Part shown: one piece after another, positions 17,292 through 26,397 of the stretch | Layout of the letters: each line of letters begins with the position of its first letter | Position numbering within the stretch: the first letter of the stretch is position 1 | Origin: an uncultured bacterium | GTDB taxonomy: Bacteria > Myxococcota_A > Bradymonadia > UBA7976 > VGTA01 | Reading direction: 5' to 3' | Length of the DNA: 64,000 bases | Assembly: GCA_943788935.1 (NCBI GenBank) | Contig: CALSSE010000003.1 | Coordinates: 86,493 to 150,492 of the forward strand | The notes under the pieces: generated by a model | Databases searched by the model: none | The model's input: only the letters and a program-made list of their open reading frames with translations | Told to the model about the DNA's origin: nothing | Program-made: the position numbers and the translations under genes

Positions 17292-18893
17292 TTAAGTCCC
17301 CTTTAGAGCTTGATCAATCGCTTTGTCATATGCTGGAGAATGAAGCTCTGCCCGAGGTGAGGAAGGTGGAGCTTGTTCCTCTTCAATCTCTAAATTCTTC
17401 GCTGGGGCAGTGACCGGTCTAGAGGTCTCTTCAGGGACAGAAATGGGCTTAACACCATCGAAAGCTTCAAGCGACTGCTGATCGATGTCCGAAGATCTCG
17501 GACTGAAGCCAGGATCAGGCGTCACTGACTGAGCACCGGCGATGTGATCAACGTTCTCTCTAATTTCCACTTCACCTGCTCTCTCACTCTGATATTGTCG
17601 AGTAGCGATATCTCCTTGCACTTGCTCTTCTACTTGACTCTCTTGGTCAAGCTGCTCCAATTCACTGACTTGAGCTTGAGCATCTCTCTCAAGGCGAGCT
17701 GCTAGTGAAGCGACCGCCCGATCTGCGCCAGATGAGTTAGCCGGCGCTAACGAAGCGCTTTGCAGTTGACTCATCTTAGACACCGTTTGCTCTGGAGTAC
17801 GCTCAGCGCTGAGGTCAACGCTCACCTCTCCTTCCGCAACATATCTACGTCCATCTGGACCGGTTGAGGAGCTCAGCTGCACGCCACCCCGTACATGTAC
17901 ACCGCCTGCTCTCGCGTGAGCTTGCTCATGAGCTCTCACCTCTTGATCTCGTCGCTGAAGTCGTTGAACTTCTCTCTGCTCTTCACTGCTGAGTGGTTGG
18001 CCTTGAGAATCGATGGGCACTCCTGGCTCCCTAACTATCGGCGCTTCAGCATTAGCGCTATCTACTCTAACCTCAGCGACGACCTGCTGACTCACTAGCG
18101 CCTCGGCGCTATTCTCTTCGGCGACTCGTTGGTCAAGCGCTCGACTCGCTTGCACGCTCTCATTAATTCGTTGGTCAACTCTTCTTTGATCGACCAAAGC
18201 CGACTCTTGATTGATCTGTATTCGAGCGTTATCCGTAACCTGTGCTTCATTTACACTCTCATTCACCGCACTCTCAGTCGCGATGCGTTCTGATTCAGGG
18301 CCACCGGGTCGTAAATCTTCAAACTCATCGAGCGCTCGCTGTCTAATACGCTCTTCGATCTTTTCAAATCGAGCAGCGATCTCACCGCTACCATTGATAG
18401 AGGGCAGAGCGCCCTCGGGCGCTCCTCCACTAGAGTCAGCACTCGAAGCACCCGTAGTCGCTACTCCAAATTGCCTTGGGCTGTCTCCTGCCACCCCATT
18501 GTTAACTTGTACACGAGGTGCACTCAGCCCTGTCGCCGCAGATTCAGCGATACTGAGTGAGCTCAGCGCGTTTGATCTAGCGGTTAATGGGTCAAAGGCT
18601 TGTACCCGACTAGGGAGACGAGTCAATGGCGTACTGGGAGGAACATCTCTGAGGTTTCGTCCCTCTGTATTCCCTCTAAAACGATCTACTTGGCTCTCGC
18701 TAGGGAATCGCTGATCAAGTACTTCTCGACTCTTGGTAACGACTTGAGTCTTTTTTAACTCAACGCCCTGACTTTCGAGTTGATTGTCTTCTTCTATTTT
18801 TAAGAGGTCTTTTGGCTCACCCACATCCACTCGACTGAAGAGCTGTGGACGCTTATTAACGGGGGGTAAAGTATATCCAATATCAGAAGGCAT
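17292..18893 (-). CDS. SprA-related putative metalloprotease
   Basis: About 533 residues if started at the ATG at 18893, which has GGAG 7 bases upstream; ATGs at 18899 and 18944 are alternatives. The recognised block lies near residues 300-410: DQEVRAHEQAHARAGG, containing HEQAH (an HExxH zinc-type motif), then GPDGRRYVAEGEVSVD, then PEQTVSKMSQLQSASLAPA and DRAVASLAARLE. This matches my memory of the SprA-related family (PF12118), whose activity is not established. The rest is Gln/Ser/Val-rich low complexity, probably disordered. No signal peptide. It stands between glnS and the pseudokinase pair, transcribed the same way. Confidence 0.8.
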   Translation of the reverse strand: MPSDIGYTLPPVNKRPQLFSRVDVGEPKDLLKIEEDNQLESQGVELKKTQVVTKSREVLDQRFPSESQVDRFRGNTEGRNLRDVPPSTPLTRLPSRVQAFDPLTARSNALSSLSIAESAATGLSAPRVQVNNGVAGDSPRQFGVATTGASSADSSGGAPEGALPSINGSGEIAARFEKIEERIRQRALDEFEDLRPGGPESERIATESAVNESVNEAQVTDNARIQINQESALVDQRRVDQRINESVQASRALDQRVAEENSAEALVSQQVVAEVRVDSANAEAPIVREPGVPIDSQGQPLSSEEQREVQRLQRRDQEVRAHEQAHARAGGVHVRGGVQLSSSTGPDGRRYVAEGEVSVDLSAERTPEQTVSKMSQLQSASLAPANSSGADRAVASLAARLERDAQAQVSELEQLDQESQVEEQVQGDIATRQYQSERAGEVEIRENVDHIAGAQSVTPDPGFSPRSSDIDQQSLEAFDGVKPISVPEETSRPVTAPAKNLEIEEEQAPPSSPRAELHSPAYDKAIDQALKGT

Positions 18894-19038
18894 GTTCATT
18901 CTCCATTTACTAGCTTGATGATGAGAGAAGTCTATTAAAAACAAATACTCATATTCATCTTAGCAGGCTCTGTCGATCTTGTCGAGCGGGCATCTTTTCA
19001 CAATCAACATCCTTAAATCGGAAAGATCATGCCTCTTC

Positions 19039-22000
19039 TTAAACTTTTCTCGCCTTGAGGACGACTTTGCCTTCCCGCACTTTAACCGTAAAGCGAACGA
19101 TGTCCCACCCGTGAACTGTCATCGCGATCTCTCTAGCTTGATCAATCTCTAGTTGAAAGTCCTCAAAAGTGATCTCTTCCGTGGGTTCCCCGTAAACAGT
19201 TTTGAGAGTGAGGTAACGATCAAATAAGTCATGAATCTGTCGACGCTCTTCCACGGTCATCGTCGGCACTTGTGGAACTGGAGTCATCATGACATTTTTC
19301 CTCGCTCCTTCCGCCTCGAGCCTCATTAACTGGACAAGTGAAGAGATCATCTCTTTATCCGGCATTAAGGCGCTCTGCTCTGCTAAAGCTCGCTCATTCT
19401 TCAGAGCTTCACTCACAGGAGCGGATTCATCATTGAGAGGTCTATCACCCTGGCTAGGCTCTGCCGTGATCTCTTGTACTTCTGGAGTAACAAGTCCTTC
19501 TCTTCGATTCGCTTCTTGCTCCATGCTTACTTGATCTTGAGCATCTTCTCTGTATAAAATCTCGTCTTCTTCTTGTAGAGATTTCACACTTGAGATCTCT
19601 TGTGAAAGAGCATCAACTGGATGAGCATCAACTGGATGAGCATCAACTGGACGAGCCTCTTCTGGTTCAGTCGTTGAGGATTTGACTGTATTAACGGGGA
19701 TAGAGTCAAGACTCAGAGATAATGAGTCATGGTACTGCTTGGGTGCGGGAGCTGAGGTAAACACCTCATCACTAGAATCATCGAAAACGAGGGAAGGAGA
19801 GTCTAAAGAGACCTCTAAGAAGTCTCTCACTTCATTCAATGGTTTCTCGGTGATCGCTGTTTCTGATGAGGACTCTCGCTTATGCAAAGGATCGCCCTCC
19901 TTTAACTGCCCAAATAACGGATCAACTTGATTCGAATCGGGTAAGTCTTCTATTCCGGTTAGCTCATTAAACTCATAGTGATCGGTGAGTTCATCTTCTG
20001 GGAGTTGATCTCGTTCAAGGATACTGAGATCGGCGAAGTCATCGATACCGTCAATCATCACTATAGACTGTTCTTCGGCTGGAGTAGAGTTCATTGCTGG
20101 CTTAGGGACTCTCGTCACCTCTGCTCCACTAGACCCAACGACTACTTCCCGATCAACCTCTACCGCGCTCACCTCCCTGACCTCAATAGTGACTCTCTCT
20201 TGAGAGGGAATCTCTTCTACGGGCTCGCTCGACGCTTCTGCGGGCTCGCTTGACTCTTCTGCGGGCTCGCTCGACGCTTCTGCGGGCTCGCTCGACGCTT
20301 CTGCGGGCTCGCTCGACGCTTCTGCGGGCTCGCTCGACGCTTCTGCGGGCTCGCTCGACGCTTCTGCGGGCTCGCTCGACGTTTCTGCGGGCTCGCTCGA
20401 CGCTTCTGTGGGCTCGCTCGACGCTTCTGCAGGCTCACTCGACACATCTGTGGGCTCGCTCGACGCTTCTGCAGGCTCACTCGACACTTCTGTGGGCTCG
20501 CTCGACGCTTCTGCAGGCTCACTCGACACTTCTGTGGGCTCGCTCGACGCTTCTGCAGGCTCACTCGACACTTCTGTGGGCTCGCTCGACGCTTCTGTGG
20601 GCTCGCTCGACGCTTTTGCAGGTTCGTTAAATGCTTCTGAGTGCACTCTCAACGCTTCTACCATAAGCTCATCTAAAACATCAGGTACCAGCTCACCCAC
20701 CTCAAGCTCACCCACCTCAAGCTCACCCACCTCAAGCTCACCCACCTCAAGCTCACCCACCTCAAGCTCTAAATCATCTTCAAAGCTAATTAAGAGAGGT
20801 TGGTCACTCTCCTGATCCTCTTGATCCATAAAGTGCAGAGGCTCTCGATCTCTCACCTCATCCTCAATGAGAGGCTCCATTAGGTCTCGGTCGAGCTCAC
20901 TGAGACCTTTATCGCCATTAAGATCTGTAGAGAGGTCAGGAAGATCTACCTGCAGCTCTTCTGGTACTACATCGATCATTGACCAATCAAGATCGAGTAA
21001 CTGATGGAGATCGAGATCAAGCTCAGAATCCTCCACAAATCGCTCTAGCGCTAAGCCAAAGAGTTTAGGACGACGGCGCTCAAAAAAGGCGATCTTCGAC
21101 TCTGCTTGAGTGAGCGCTTGCTGAATTAAAACCTTCTCGTCAAGGAGCTCTTCTAGGGCGCCATAAGTGACTGCAGGTGATTCGTCTTTAATCCTATGAA
21201 TGAGAGCATCTTGAGCATGAAGCGCTTCTTCTAACAATAAGCTCCACTTATCGATATCTTCATTCAAAGCCTCTTCCTGTGCGAAGAGAGTCGTGAGAAG
21301 ACTACTAGGATTTTCTGCGGTACTCAGCGTGACAGAACGGCTCTCTAAAAACTTAAAGAAAGACGGATTGACCGGATGAGGGGGCGCATCAATATGACGA
21401 TTAATAAAATCTCGGAGGTGACCGTCTCCAATAACCTTCGACCATTGAGCACTCCTACCTCGACTCTTGAGAGTTTGTCGAACATCAAGAGAGACAGGCC
21501 GATAAGTCTCCAACACTCTCTGGGCATCAGACCAACGATGGTCAGGATTAGGATGCAAGCAACGCTTTAGGATCAACTTCAAGCTATTCGAGAAATCATC
21601 AGAAAGAGGAACAATCCCGCTAGTTGAGCTAATTTCGGAGAGATCACTCAAGCTCTCGATAGAAATCAAAGGTCGACGAGTGATCAGTTCATAAAAGATA
21701 GCCCCAAAAGCCCATAGGTCAGAGCGCAAGTCTCCTCTCTGCCCACTTCGTTGCTCAGGGCTGCAATAGACACTCCGCAAATGTCGCTCTCGCATGCCTG
21801 TAGCGCCGTTCCAACCACGATAGAGCGCTGTCTCCTCCATGTAGGGTAACAGTCGCAGCTGAAAGCGATGGTCGATCACTACCCTTGAAGGGTGCAGATC
21901 TCCAAAGCAGACTCCCAATTGATGAAGAGCCGCTAGAGTCTCTAGGAGCTGCTCACCAATGTAGAGCGCTGTATATATATCGTTATGAGGGATGAGGCTC

Positions 22001-22836
22001 TCAAGCGTAATTGAACCTGCAGAGGGTAGACTGATCCAAAACGACTCTGTCGCTCTCGAGTGGCTCCCTGAACCAAAAGTGAGCTCACCTCGTCCTGTCT
22101 CTAGAGGGAAGACACAGTGAACAGGCCACTCTCCTTCTTCGATATAGGGTAATAGTGGGATCACCTCATCGCTAATATAAATCGTACATCTTGACTGATC
22201 AGAGATCCGAATCGCCTCAAAGGGAAATAGACCTCCCCATGGCTCCATACTATAAAGGAGTCTATATTCTGAAAGGTTAGGCCATACGCTTTGAGGTAAA
22301 TAATTCTGAGGTGCCTCATCATTAAGCTCTAAAATCGCTTGATATAAAGTGCCCCCCATCCTCTCCTCAACCTCGATCAACTTACGCGGATTTAATCGAG
22401 TTTTGAGGGGACTCAAGATCTCATCATTGATCAGCGCGAGCAGCTCGAGAAGATTACCATCACACTTACTAAGCACTGCGCAGAGGCTCCGATAAAGATC
22501 TGCGACTTTCATTTCGTTAAGCTGATGAGACAACCAAGGCCTTAGTAGGTTAACTAGTTGTTGTCCTAATGAGACTCGGTCTTGAGGTGTTAAGTCTTGT
22601 GCCTGCTCAAAGAGTTTCTGACTAAGATCTTCGGGCCATAAGCGAAGCGCTTGATAATACCGACTTATAAGGCTTAAAGCGAACGCACTGTCATCGGGAT
22701 GAGACCCTTGCTCAACCACGAAACGACTCATCTTGAAGAGGGTACTCTTTAACAAATGGGTACGATTGATGATGACTTCGCTCATCCCTTGATCGACTGC
22801 AATGAGCGCTTCGGATGTTATAGATGGCTCACTCAT
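19039..22836 (-). CDS. Repeat-rich Ser/Thr pseudokinase, second of a pair
   Basis: 1265 residues. A helical N-terminus (about 1-190) precedes a kinase-like fold (about 195-470). There the catalytic loop reads FGDLHPSRVVID (Asp kept, Lys and Asn replaced), no DFG is recognisable, and YCSPEQ plus SDLWAFGAIFYEL match the APE and F-helix regions. The middle is repetitive: five ELEVG units, then about 19 heptads of SSEPAEA/SSEPTEV type. The last 75 residues (from MTVEERRQIHDLF to VREGKVVLKARKV) form a compact domain resembling the C-terminal domain of myxobacterial MXAN_5187-type proteins (from memory, tentative). Its ATG overlaps the previous stop by four bases (ATGA), so the two are co-translated. 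Probably a cytosolic scaffold, not a kinase. Confidence 0.85.
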   Translation of the reverse strand: MSEPSITSEALIAVDQGMSEVIINRTHLLKSTLFKMSRFVVEQGSHPDDSAFALSLISRYYQALRLWPEDLSQKLFEQAQDLTPQDRVSLGQQLVNLLRPWLSHQLNEMKVADLYRSLCAVLSKCDGNLLELLALINDEILSPLKTRLNPRKLIEVEERMGGTLYQAILELNDEAPQNYLPQSVWPNLSEYRLLYSMEPWGGLFPFEAIRISDQSRCTIYISDEVIPLLPYIEEGEWPVHCVFPLETGRGELTFGSGSHSRATESFWISLPSAGSITLESLIPHNDIYTALYIGEQLLETLAALHQLGVCFGDLHPSRVVIDHRFQLRLLPYMEETALYRGWNGATGMRERHLRSVYCSPEQRSGQRGDLRSDLWAFGAIFYELITRRPLISIESLSDLSEISSTSGIVPLSDDFSNSLKLILKRCLHPNPDHRWSDAQRVLETYRPVSLDVRQTLKSRGRSAQWSKVIGDGHLRDFINRHIDAPPHPVNPSFFKFLESRSVTLSTAENPSSLLTTLFAQEEALNEDIDKWSLLLEEALHAQDALIHRIKDESPAVTYGALEELLDEKVLIQQALTQAESKIAFFERRRPKLFGLALERFVEDSELDLDLHQLLDLDWSMIDVVPEELQVDLPDLSTDLNGDKGLSELDRDLMEPLIEDEVRDREPLHFMDQEDQESDQPLLISFEDDLELEVGELEVGELEVGELEVGELEVGELVPDVLDELMVEALRVHSEAFNEPAKASSEPTEASSEPTEVSSEPAEASSEPTEVSSEPAEASSEPTEVSSEPAEASSEPTDVSSEPAEASSEPTEASSEPAETSSEPAEASSEPAEASSEPAEASSEPAEASSEPAEASSEPAEESSEPAEASSEPVEEIPSQERVTIEVREVSAVEVDREVVVGSSGAEVTRVPKPAMNSTPAEEQSIVMIDGIDDFADLSILERDQLPEDELTDHYEFNELTGIEDLPDSNQVDPLFGQLKEGDPLHKRESSSETAITEKPLNEVRDFLEVSLDSPSLVFDDSSDEVFTSAPAPKQYHDSLSLSLDSIPVNTVKSSTTEPEEARPVDAHPVDAHPVDALSQEISSVKSLQEEDEILYREDAQDQVSMEQEANRREGLVTPEVQEITAEPSQGDRPLNDESAPVSEALKNERALAEQSALMPDKEMISSLVQLMRLEAEGARKNVMMTPVPQVPTMTVEERRQIHDLFDRYLTLKTVYGEPTEEITFEDFQLEIDQAREIAMTVHGWDIVRFTVKVREGKVVLKARKV
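20214..20630 (-). repeat. 21-bp in-frame tandem repeat, about 19 copies
   Basis: Units encode the heptad EPAEASS with variants EPTEVSS and EPTDVSS. Proximal copies are nearly identical (gcgggctcgctcgacgcttct on the plus strand), while the distal block alternates two unit types, so a 42-bp higher-order unit seems to have been duplicated too. The unit has no stop in several frames, which creates long shadow frames on both strands. Confidence 0.95.
20689..20766 (-). repeat. 15-bp in-frame tandem repeat, 5 copies
   Basis: Encodes ELEVG five times in the pseudokinase linker. The unit gctcacccacctcaa (plus strand) is identical in successive copies. Confidence 0.93.
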
Positions 22837-25800
22837 TGAGTATCTCCTCCTTCATCTGACGTAGAGTTCGGGCGCTCGCTCTGCGCTATATTCTCTATTT
22901 CATCACTTGTCTCATTCGACATCTCCCACAGCACAGGGTCCTTCATCGCCTGTGAGGGGATCGGAGGTGGTGTCACTTGAGGGGGGGCCACCTCCCATTG
23001 GGGTGCTTGACCGCTCGCCATGTTATTGAGCGCTTGAAAGATCTCTTCATCGAGTTGATCGTTATCAAGCTCCTCTAAACCCACGATCTCCTCTAGACCC
23101 ACGATCTCCTCTAGACCCACGATCTCCTCTAGACCCACGATCTCTTCTAGGCCAACGATCTCTTCTAGGCCAACGATCTCTTCTAGGTCACCGATCTCTT
23201 CTAGGTCACCGATCTCTTCCTGTGGCGCTGTTTGAATCACCTCATCATCACTTAGCTCTATAGGCTCCCATACCGGTGGACTGATCGACTCTGCGCGTTG
23301 GCCTGATTTGAGAGCGACTTGTTGAGATTGTGGCGCTTCTGAGATCGCTAACGTGAGCTCATCTATAAAGTCGCTGACTTCCTCCACCTCTAGATCATCA
23401 AAGGCAAAATCCTCTGATACTTGACTCACTAGGCTCTCTGCCAAAGAGTCCGACGAGAGGTGAATCTCTGCTGGGCCAGGGAGCTGAAAGACATGTGATT
23501 CATCGGGCTCGTTGAGGTCGTCGACTTCGTTGAGATCACCGACTTCACTGAGCTCGTTGAGATCACCGACTTCACTGAGCTCGTTGAGATCACCGACTTC
23601 ACTGAGCTCGTTGAGATCACCGACTTCACTGAGCTCGTTGAGATCACCGACTTCACTGAGCTCGTTGAGATCATCGACTTCACTGAGCTCGTTGAGATCA
23701 TCGACTTCACTGAGCTCGTTGAGTTCGTGGAAGTCGTTGTTCTCACTGAGTTCATCGGACTCGTTGAACTTACTAGGAGGAAAAGTCACCACAAGGGGAG
23801 GTGAGTCCCACTCTGGCGGAGAGCTCCACTCTGGTGGTGGGGGGCTAACCGCCATCATCGGCTGTGAGAGCTCGATCTCTCTCTTCATAGCCCCTAGCTC
23901 ACTCAACTTCTCTAAACGCTCAAGGGGAGGAGTAGAGAAAACTTCTTCTCTTAAGGCTGCTTCTGCTCGCTCGAGATTTCCTTGGCTTAAGTCTCTTACC
24001 CGCTCTGCCAATGACGACTCAACTTCAACGCTCTTATCGTGAGTTGAACCCTGATTCATCACTCCTTTAGACGAGGTCCCAATTGACTCTGAGAGAGCAA
24101 ACTCCATCGCGGTTTTGTTTTCCGCATACGCCGGCTGACGATTTCCTGACTGATTCTGGGGGCTCTCTCCACGGAAAGTGACTGAATGAGAGAAGTTAGA
24201 GATGACCTCTTCAGGTTCAGCAGAGAGGAGTGAGCCTCCGCGCCTCTCTGCAGGCTGGGCGATAGGTATAGGTTGATTCCTAGGAGCTTTCGCGAGCGTA
24301 GAACGCTTTGCACCTCGGTGAGCCGCCGCCTCCAAAGAGAGATTAGGAATTAAATCTTCCGGTAACCCTAGCTCACTCCATAGACTAATCAACGTCTCTC
24401 TTGTGTGTTGCCTCACCTCATCACGAATCATCTCTCGTTCACGCTTCAGACGCTTAATTCTCTCTTGGAAGCGAATCTCTAACGATTCTTTCTGCTTACT
24501 GAGTAGGGTGAGCTGCTCAAATAAAAATTCCGGAGCGATATTACTTAGGCTCAATCTGAATGATTCAAGGGATGAAGATTGCTGAGTCTCTGCTTCTTGG
24601 CTCATCGCTTGATTAGACCACCAACGCTCATGCAAGATCGATAGTTTAGGGAAAAGTGGCTTCAAGGTAAGGGCGTCGATGTGAGGAGAAGCGAGGTCAT
24701 CTAAATCGACTCTCACTTGGACAAAACGAGCCAGGTCTTCCTCGGGCTCCATCGTAGGTATGATCGCCGTCTCTTCGATAAAGCGTTGTGGACCATCAAC
24801 CTCCATCAGAACAGTCCATTGCTCACTCAAGCGTTGCCCCTTTAATAGAGGGCTAGTGTTCTCAGCGACCTCAGATAAAGCCTCTAAAGCCTGAGTCGCA
24901 TGAGACCATCGGTGATCGAGGTCATGGGTCAAGCAGCGCGCCAAGAAAGATCTGAGAGTACTAGGTGACTTCTTAAGGGCTTCTTCGGTATTAAAGCATT
25001 GAATGAGTTTCACCTGCTCGGTGAGCTGTGTAGTCGACCCCCAAGGTAAACCGCCGCAGAGTAGTTGATAGAGAATCAAGCCAAAGGCCCACATGTCTGC
25101 TTGAGGTGTCACACAATCTGGATCAACAAATCGCTCAGGACTCCAATATGAAACTTCCTCTACACGAAACAGACTATGAGAGCTCACTCGTGCATGTGGG
25201 TGCCAAATAAGTCGCCTGCCGAGTAGCGATTGACAACCACTATCAATATGAATCGCGGAGGGAGTCAGCGACCCACAGACCCTCTGAGTTCTATGTAAAG
25301 CGCTCAAAGCTCTTAGGATAGGGAGACATACTAAGACTGCTTGCTCAGGTGTGAGTCGTTGTTGAACTTGGCATAAGAGAGAGAGATCAAGATGTGCCGG
25401 ATGTTCCGCCCAGATCCAAGACTCATCTCTACCGCTCCTGTTCATCGCTAACCAGCCGCTGACCCCTTCTTTGAGTTGCTCCAAGAGCTTACTGGCCTCG
25501 GACTCTGTCGACGCTCGTGCGACCTCCACGTAAGAGGTAATCCCTGACCTTCTGACGAGAACTTTCCAATAGTTCTCACTATAATCGACCACCCTGAGCA
25601 CCGTATATTCTTTAGGGATGGGAGCCCAAGAGGCGCTCGTCAGAGGTGGTTTTCTCCTTCGGTGTGCGCGGCTGTTCAACATAACCCATAAATGGGGAGC
25701 GAGCGTTGCTACATTACTGAGGTCAGTGGTCGCCAATTGATTAGCTGAGAGGCTAAAGATATGGCAGACCTCTTTGAGGAGCTCATCACGTGAGACCCAT

Positions 25801-26102
25801 TGAGCTCTTACTAAGCGAATCACGCCGAGGATAAGAGCTCTGAGCTGAATACGATCTAACCATGATGGGCTTGACTGGCTGAGCTCGCGATCGAGTTGAG
25901 CGAGCAGAGCCCCTTGCGTTTCATCATTGAGTTCAGACTCAAAAAGCGCTCGGTCTAGCCACTCACGATCAGAATATCCAAACGTGAGATAGGCTAACCT
26001 CCCAATCTCATAGCGTAACGAAGCAGGTTCTCCACGCTCACAGCGCTCTATGGCACAGCTGAGCAAAGCTGCAAAAAACTCTCCGAGGTGAGGTGCGGAC
26101 AT
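22833..26102 (-). CDS. Repeat-rich Ser/Thr pseudokinase, first of a pair
   Basis: 1089 residues. Helical N-terminus (about 1-160), then a kinase-like fold (about 165-440). The catalytic loop is replaced by CGSLTPSAIHID (Asp to Ser, Lys to Thr, Asn to Ala) and DFG is absent, while YWSPERF and ADMWAFGLILYQLL keep the APE and F-helix signatures. A coiled coil (about 535-580, LSKQKESLEIRFQERIKRL) follows. The C-terminal half is acidic with two tandem repeats (SEVGDLNEL ninemers and EEIVGL hexamers). Loss of all catalytic residues indicates a pseudokinase. It begins a two-gene unit with the next pseudokinase (four-base overlap) and is divergent from the DUF1015 gene. Confidence 0.85.
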   Translation of the reverse strand: MSAPHLGEFFAALLSCAIERCERGEPASLRYEIGRLAYLTFGYSDREWLDRALFESELNDETQGALLAQLDRELSQSSPSWLDRIQLRALILGVIRLVRAQWVSRDELLKEVCHIFSLSANQLATTDLSNVATLAPHLWVMLNSRAHRRRKPPLTSASWAPIPKEYTVLRVVDYSENYWKVLVRRSGITSYVEVARASTESEASKLLEQLKEGVSGWLAMNRSGRDESWIWAEHPAHLDLSLLCQVQQRLTPEQAVLVCLPILRALSALHRTQRVCGSLTPSAIHIDSGCQSLLGRRLIWHPHARVSSHSLFRVEEVSYWSPERFVDPDCVTPQADMWAFGLILYQLLCGGLPWGSTTQLTEQVKLIQCFNTEEALKKSPSTLRSFLARCLTHDLDHRWSHATQALEALSEVAENTSPLLKGQRLSEQWTVLMEVDGPQRFIEETAIIPTMEPEEDLARFVQVRVDLDDLASPHIDALTLKPLFPKLSILHERWWSNQAMSQEAETQQSSSLESFRLSLSNIAPEFLFEQLTLLSKQKESLEIRFQERIKRLKREREMIRDEVRQHTRETLISLWSELGLPEDLIPNLSLEAAAHRGAKRSTLAKAPRNQPIPIAQPAERRGGSLLSAEPEEVISNFSHSVTFRGESPQNQSGNRQPAYAENKTAMEFALSESIGTSSKGVMNQGSTHDKSVEVESSLAERVRDLSQGNLERAEAALREEVFSTPPLERLEKLSELGAMKREIELSQPMMAVSPPPPEWSSPPEWDSPPLVVTFPPSKFNESDELSENNDFHELNELSEVDDLNELSEVDDLNELSEVGDLNELSEVGDLNELSEVGDLNELSEVGDLNELSEVGDLNEVDDLNEPDESHVFQLPGPAEIHLSSDSLAESLVSQVSEDFAFDDLEVEEVSDFIDELTLAISEAPQSQQVALKSGQRAESISPPVWEPIELSDDEVIQTAPQEEIGDLEEIGDLEEIVGLEEIVGLEEIVGLEEIVGLEEIVGLEEIVGLEELDNDQLDEEIFQALNNMASGQAPQWEVAPPQVTPPPIPSQAMKDPVLWEMSNETSDEIENIAQSERPNSTSDEGGDTQ
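23078..23217 (-). repeat. 18-bp in-frame tandem repeat, about 8 copies
   Basis: Encodes EEIVGL/EEIGDL. Copies fall into three near-identical sub-blocks (cccacgatctcctctaga, gccaacgatctcttctag and gtcaccgatctcttctag), suggesting stepwise expansion. Confidence 0.93.
23512..23730 (-). repeat. 27-bp in-frame tandem repeat, about 8 copies
   Basis: Encodes LSEVGDLNE/LSEVDDLNE in the first pseudokinase. Successive units (gagctcgttgagatcaccga then cttcact) are almost identical. Confidence 0.94.
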
Positions 26103-26397
26103 ACGACCCCTTCAACTTTATTGCAGGTGGGCCTGCGTTAAATTGTGAATACATGTAACGGTAAATGATCTTGGGGGTGGAAGCAACACGACCAAACATA
26201 GTCAATGACACTTCTCATGGTTGAATCAATATTTGACCTTTATAGACCAAAGTAGTCTCTACTCCAAATCTACTTTCATGCAACTTGATATGAGCGATAC
26301 AGAGTCTTGACTATTCGCCTTTATCAGATCATGTATTGAACACGTTCTTAACAGTCTACTTTTACAAACCCTAAGCTCTTGATTGGAGTTTTAAGCA
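26103..26397. other. Divergent intergenic region
   Basis: 295 bases between the divergent pseudokinase and DUF1015 genes; it must hold both promoters. I see a small hairpin GCAGG-TGGG-CCTGC near 26126 and several TTGAC-like hexamers, but no pair I would assign with confidence. Confidence 0.5.

Noticed and set aside
20250..20815. Long plus-strand frames with repeated Leu-Leu-Arg-Ala or Ser-Leu-Asp-Ala units
   Set aside because: They arise because the 21-bp and 15-bp repeat units contain no stop in other frames; the pseudokinase frame is clearly the coding one.
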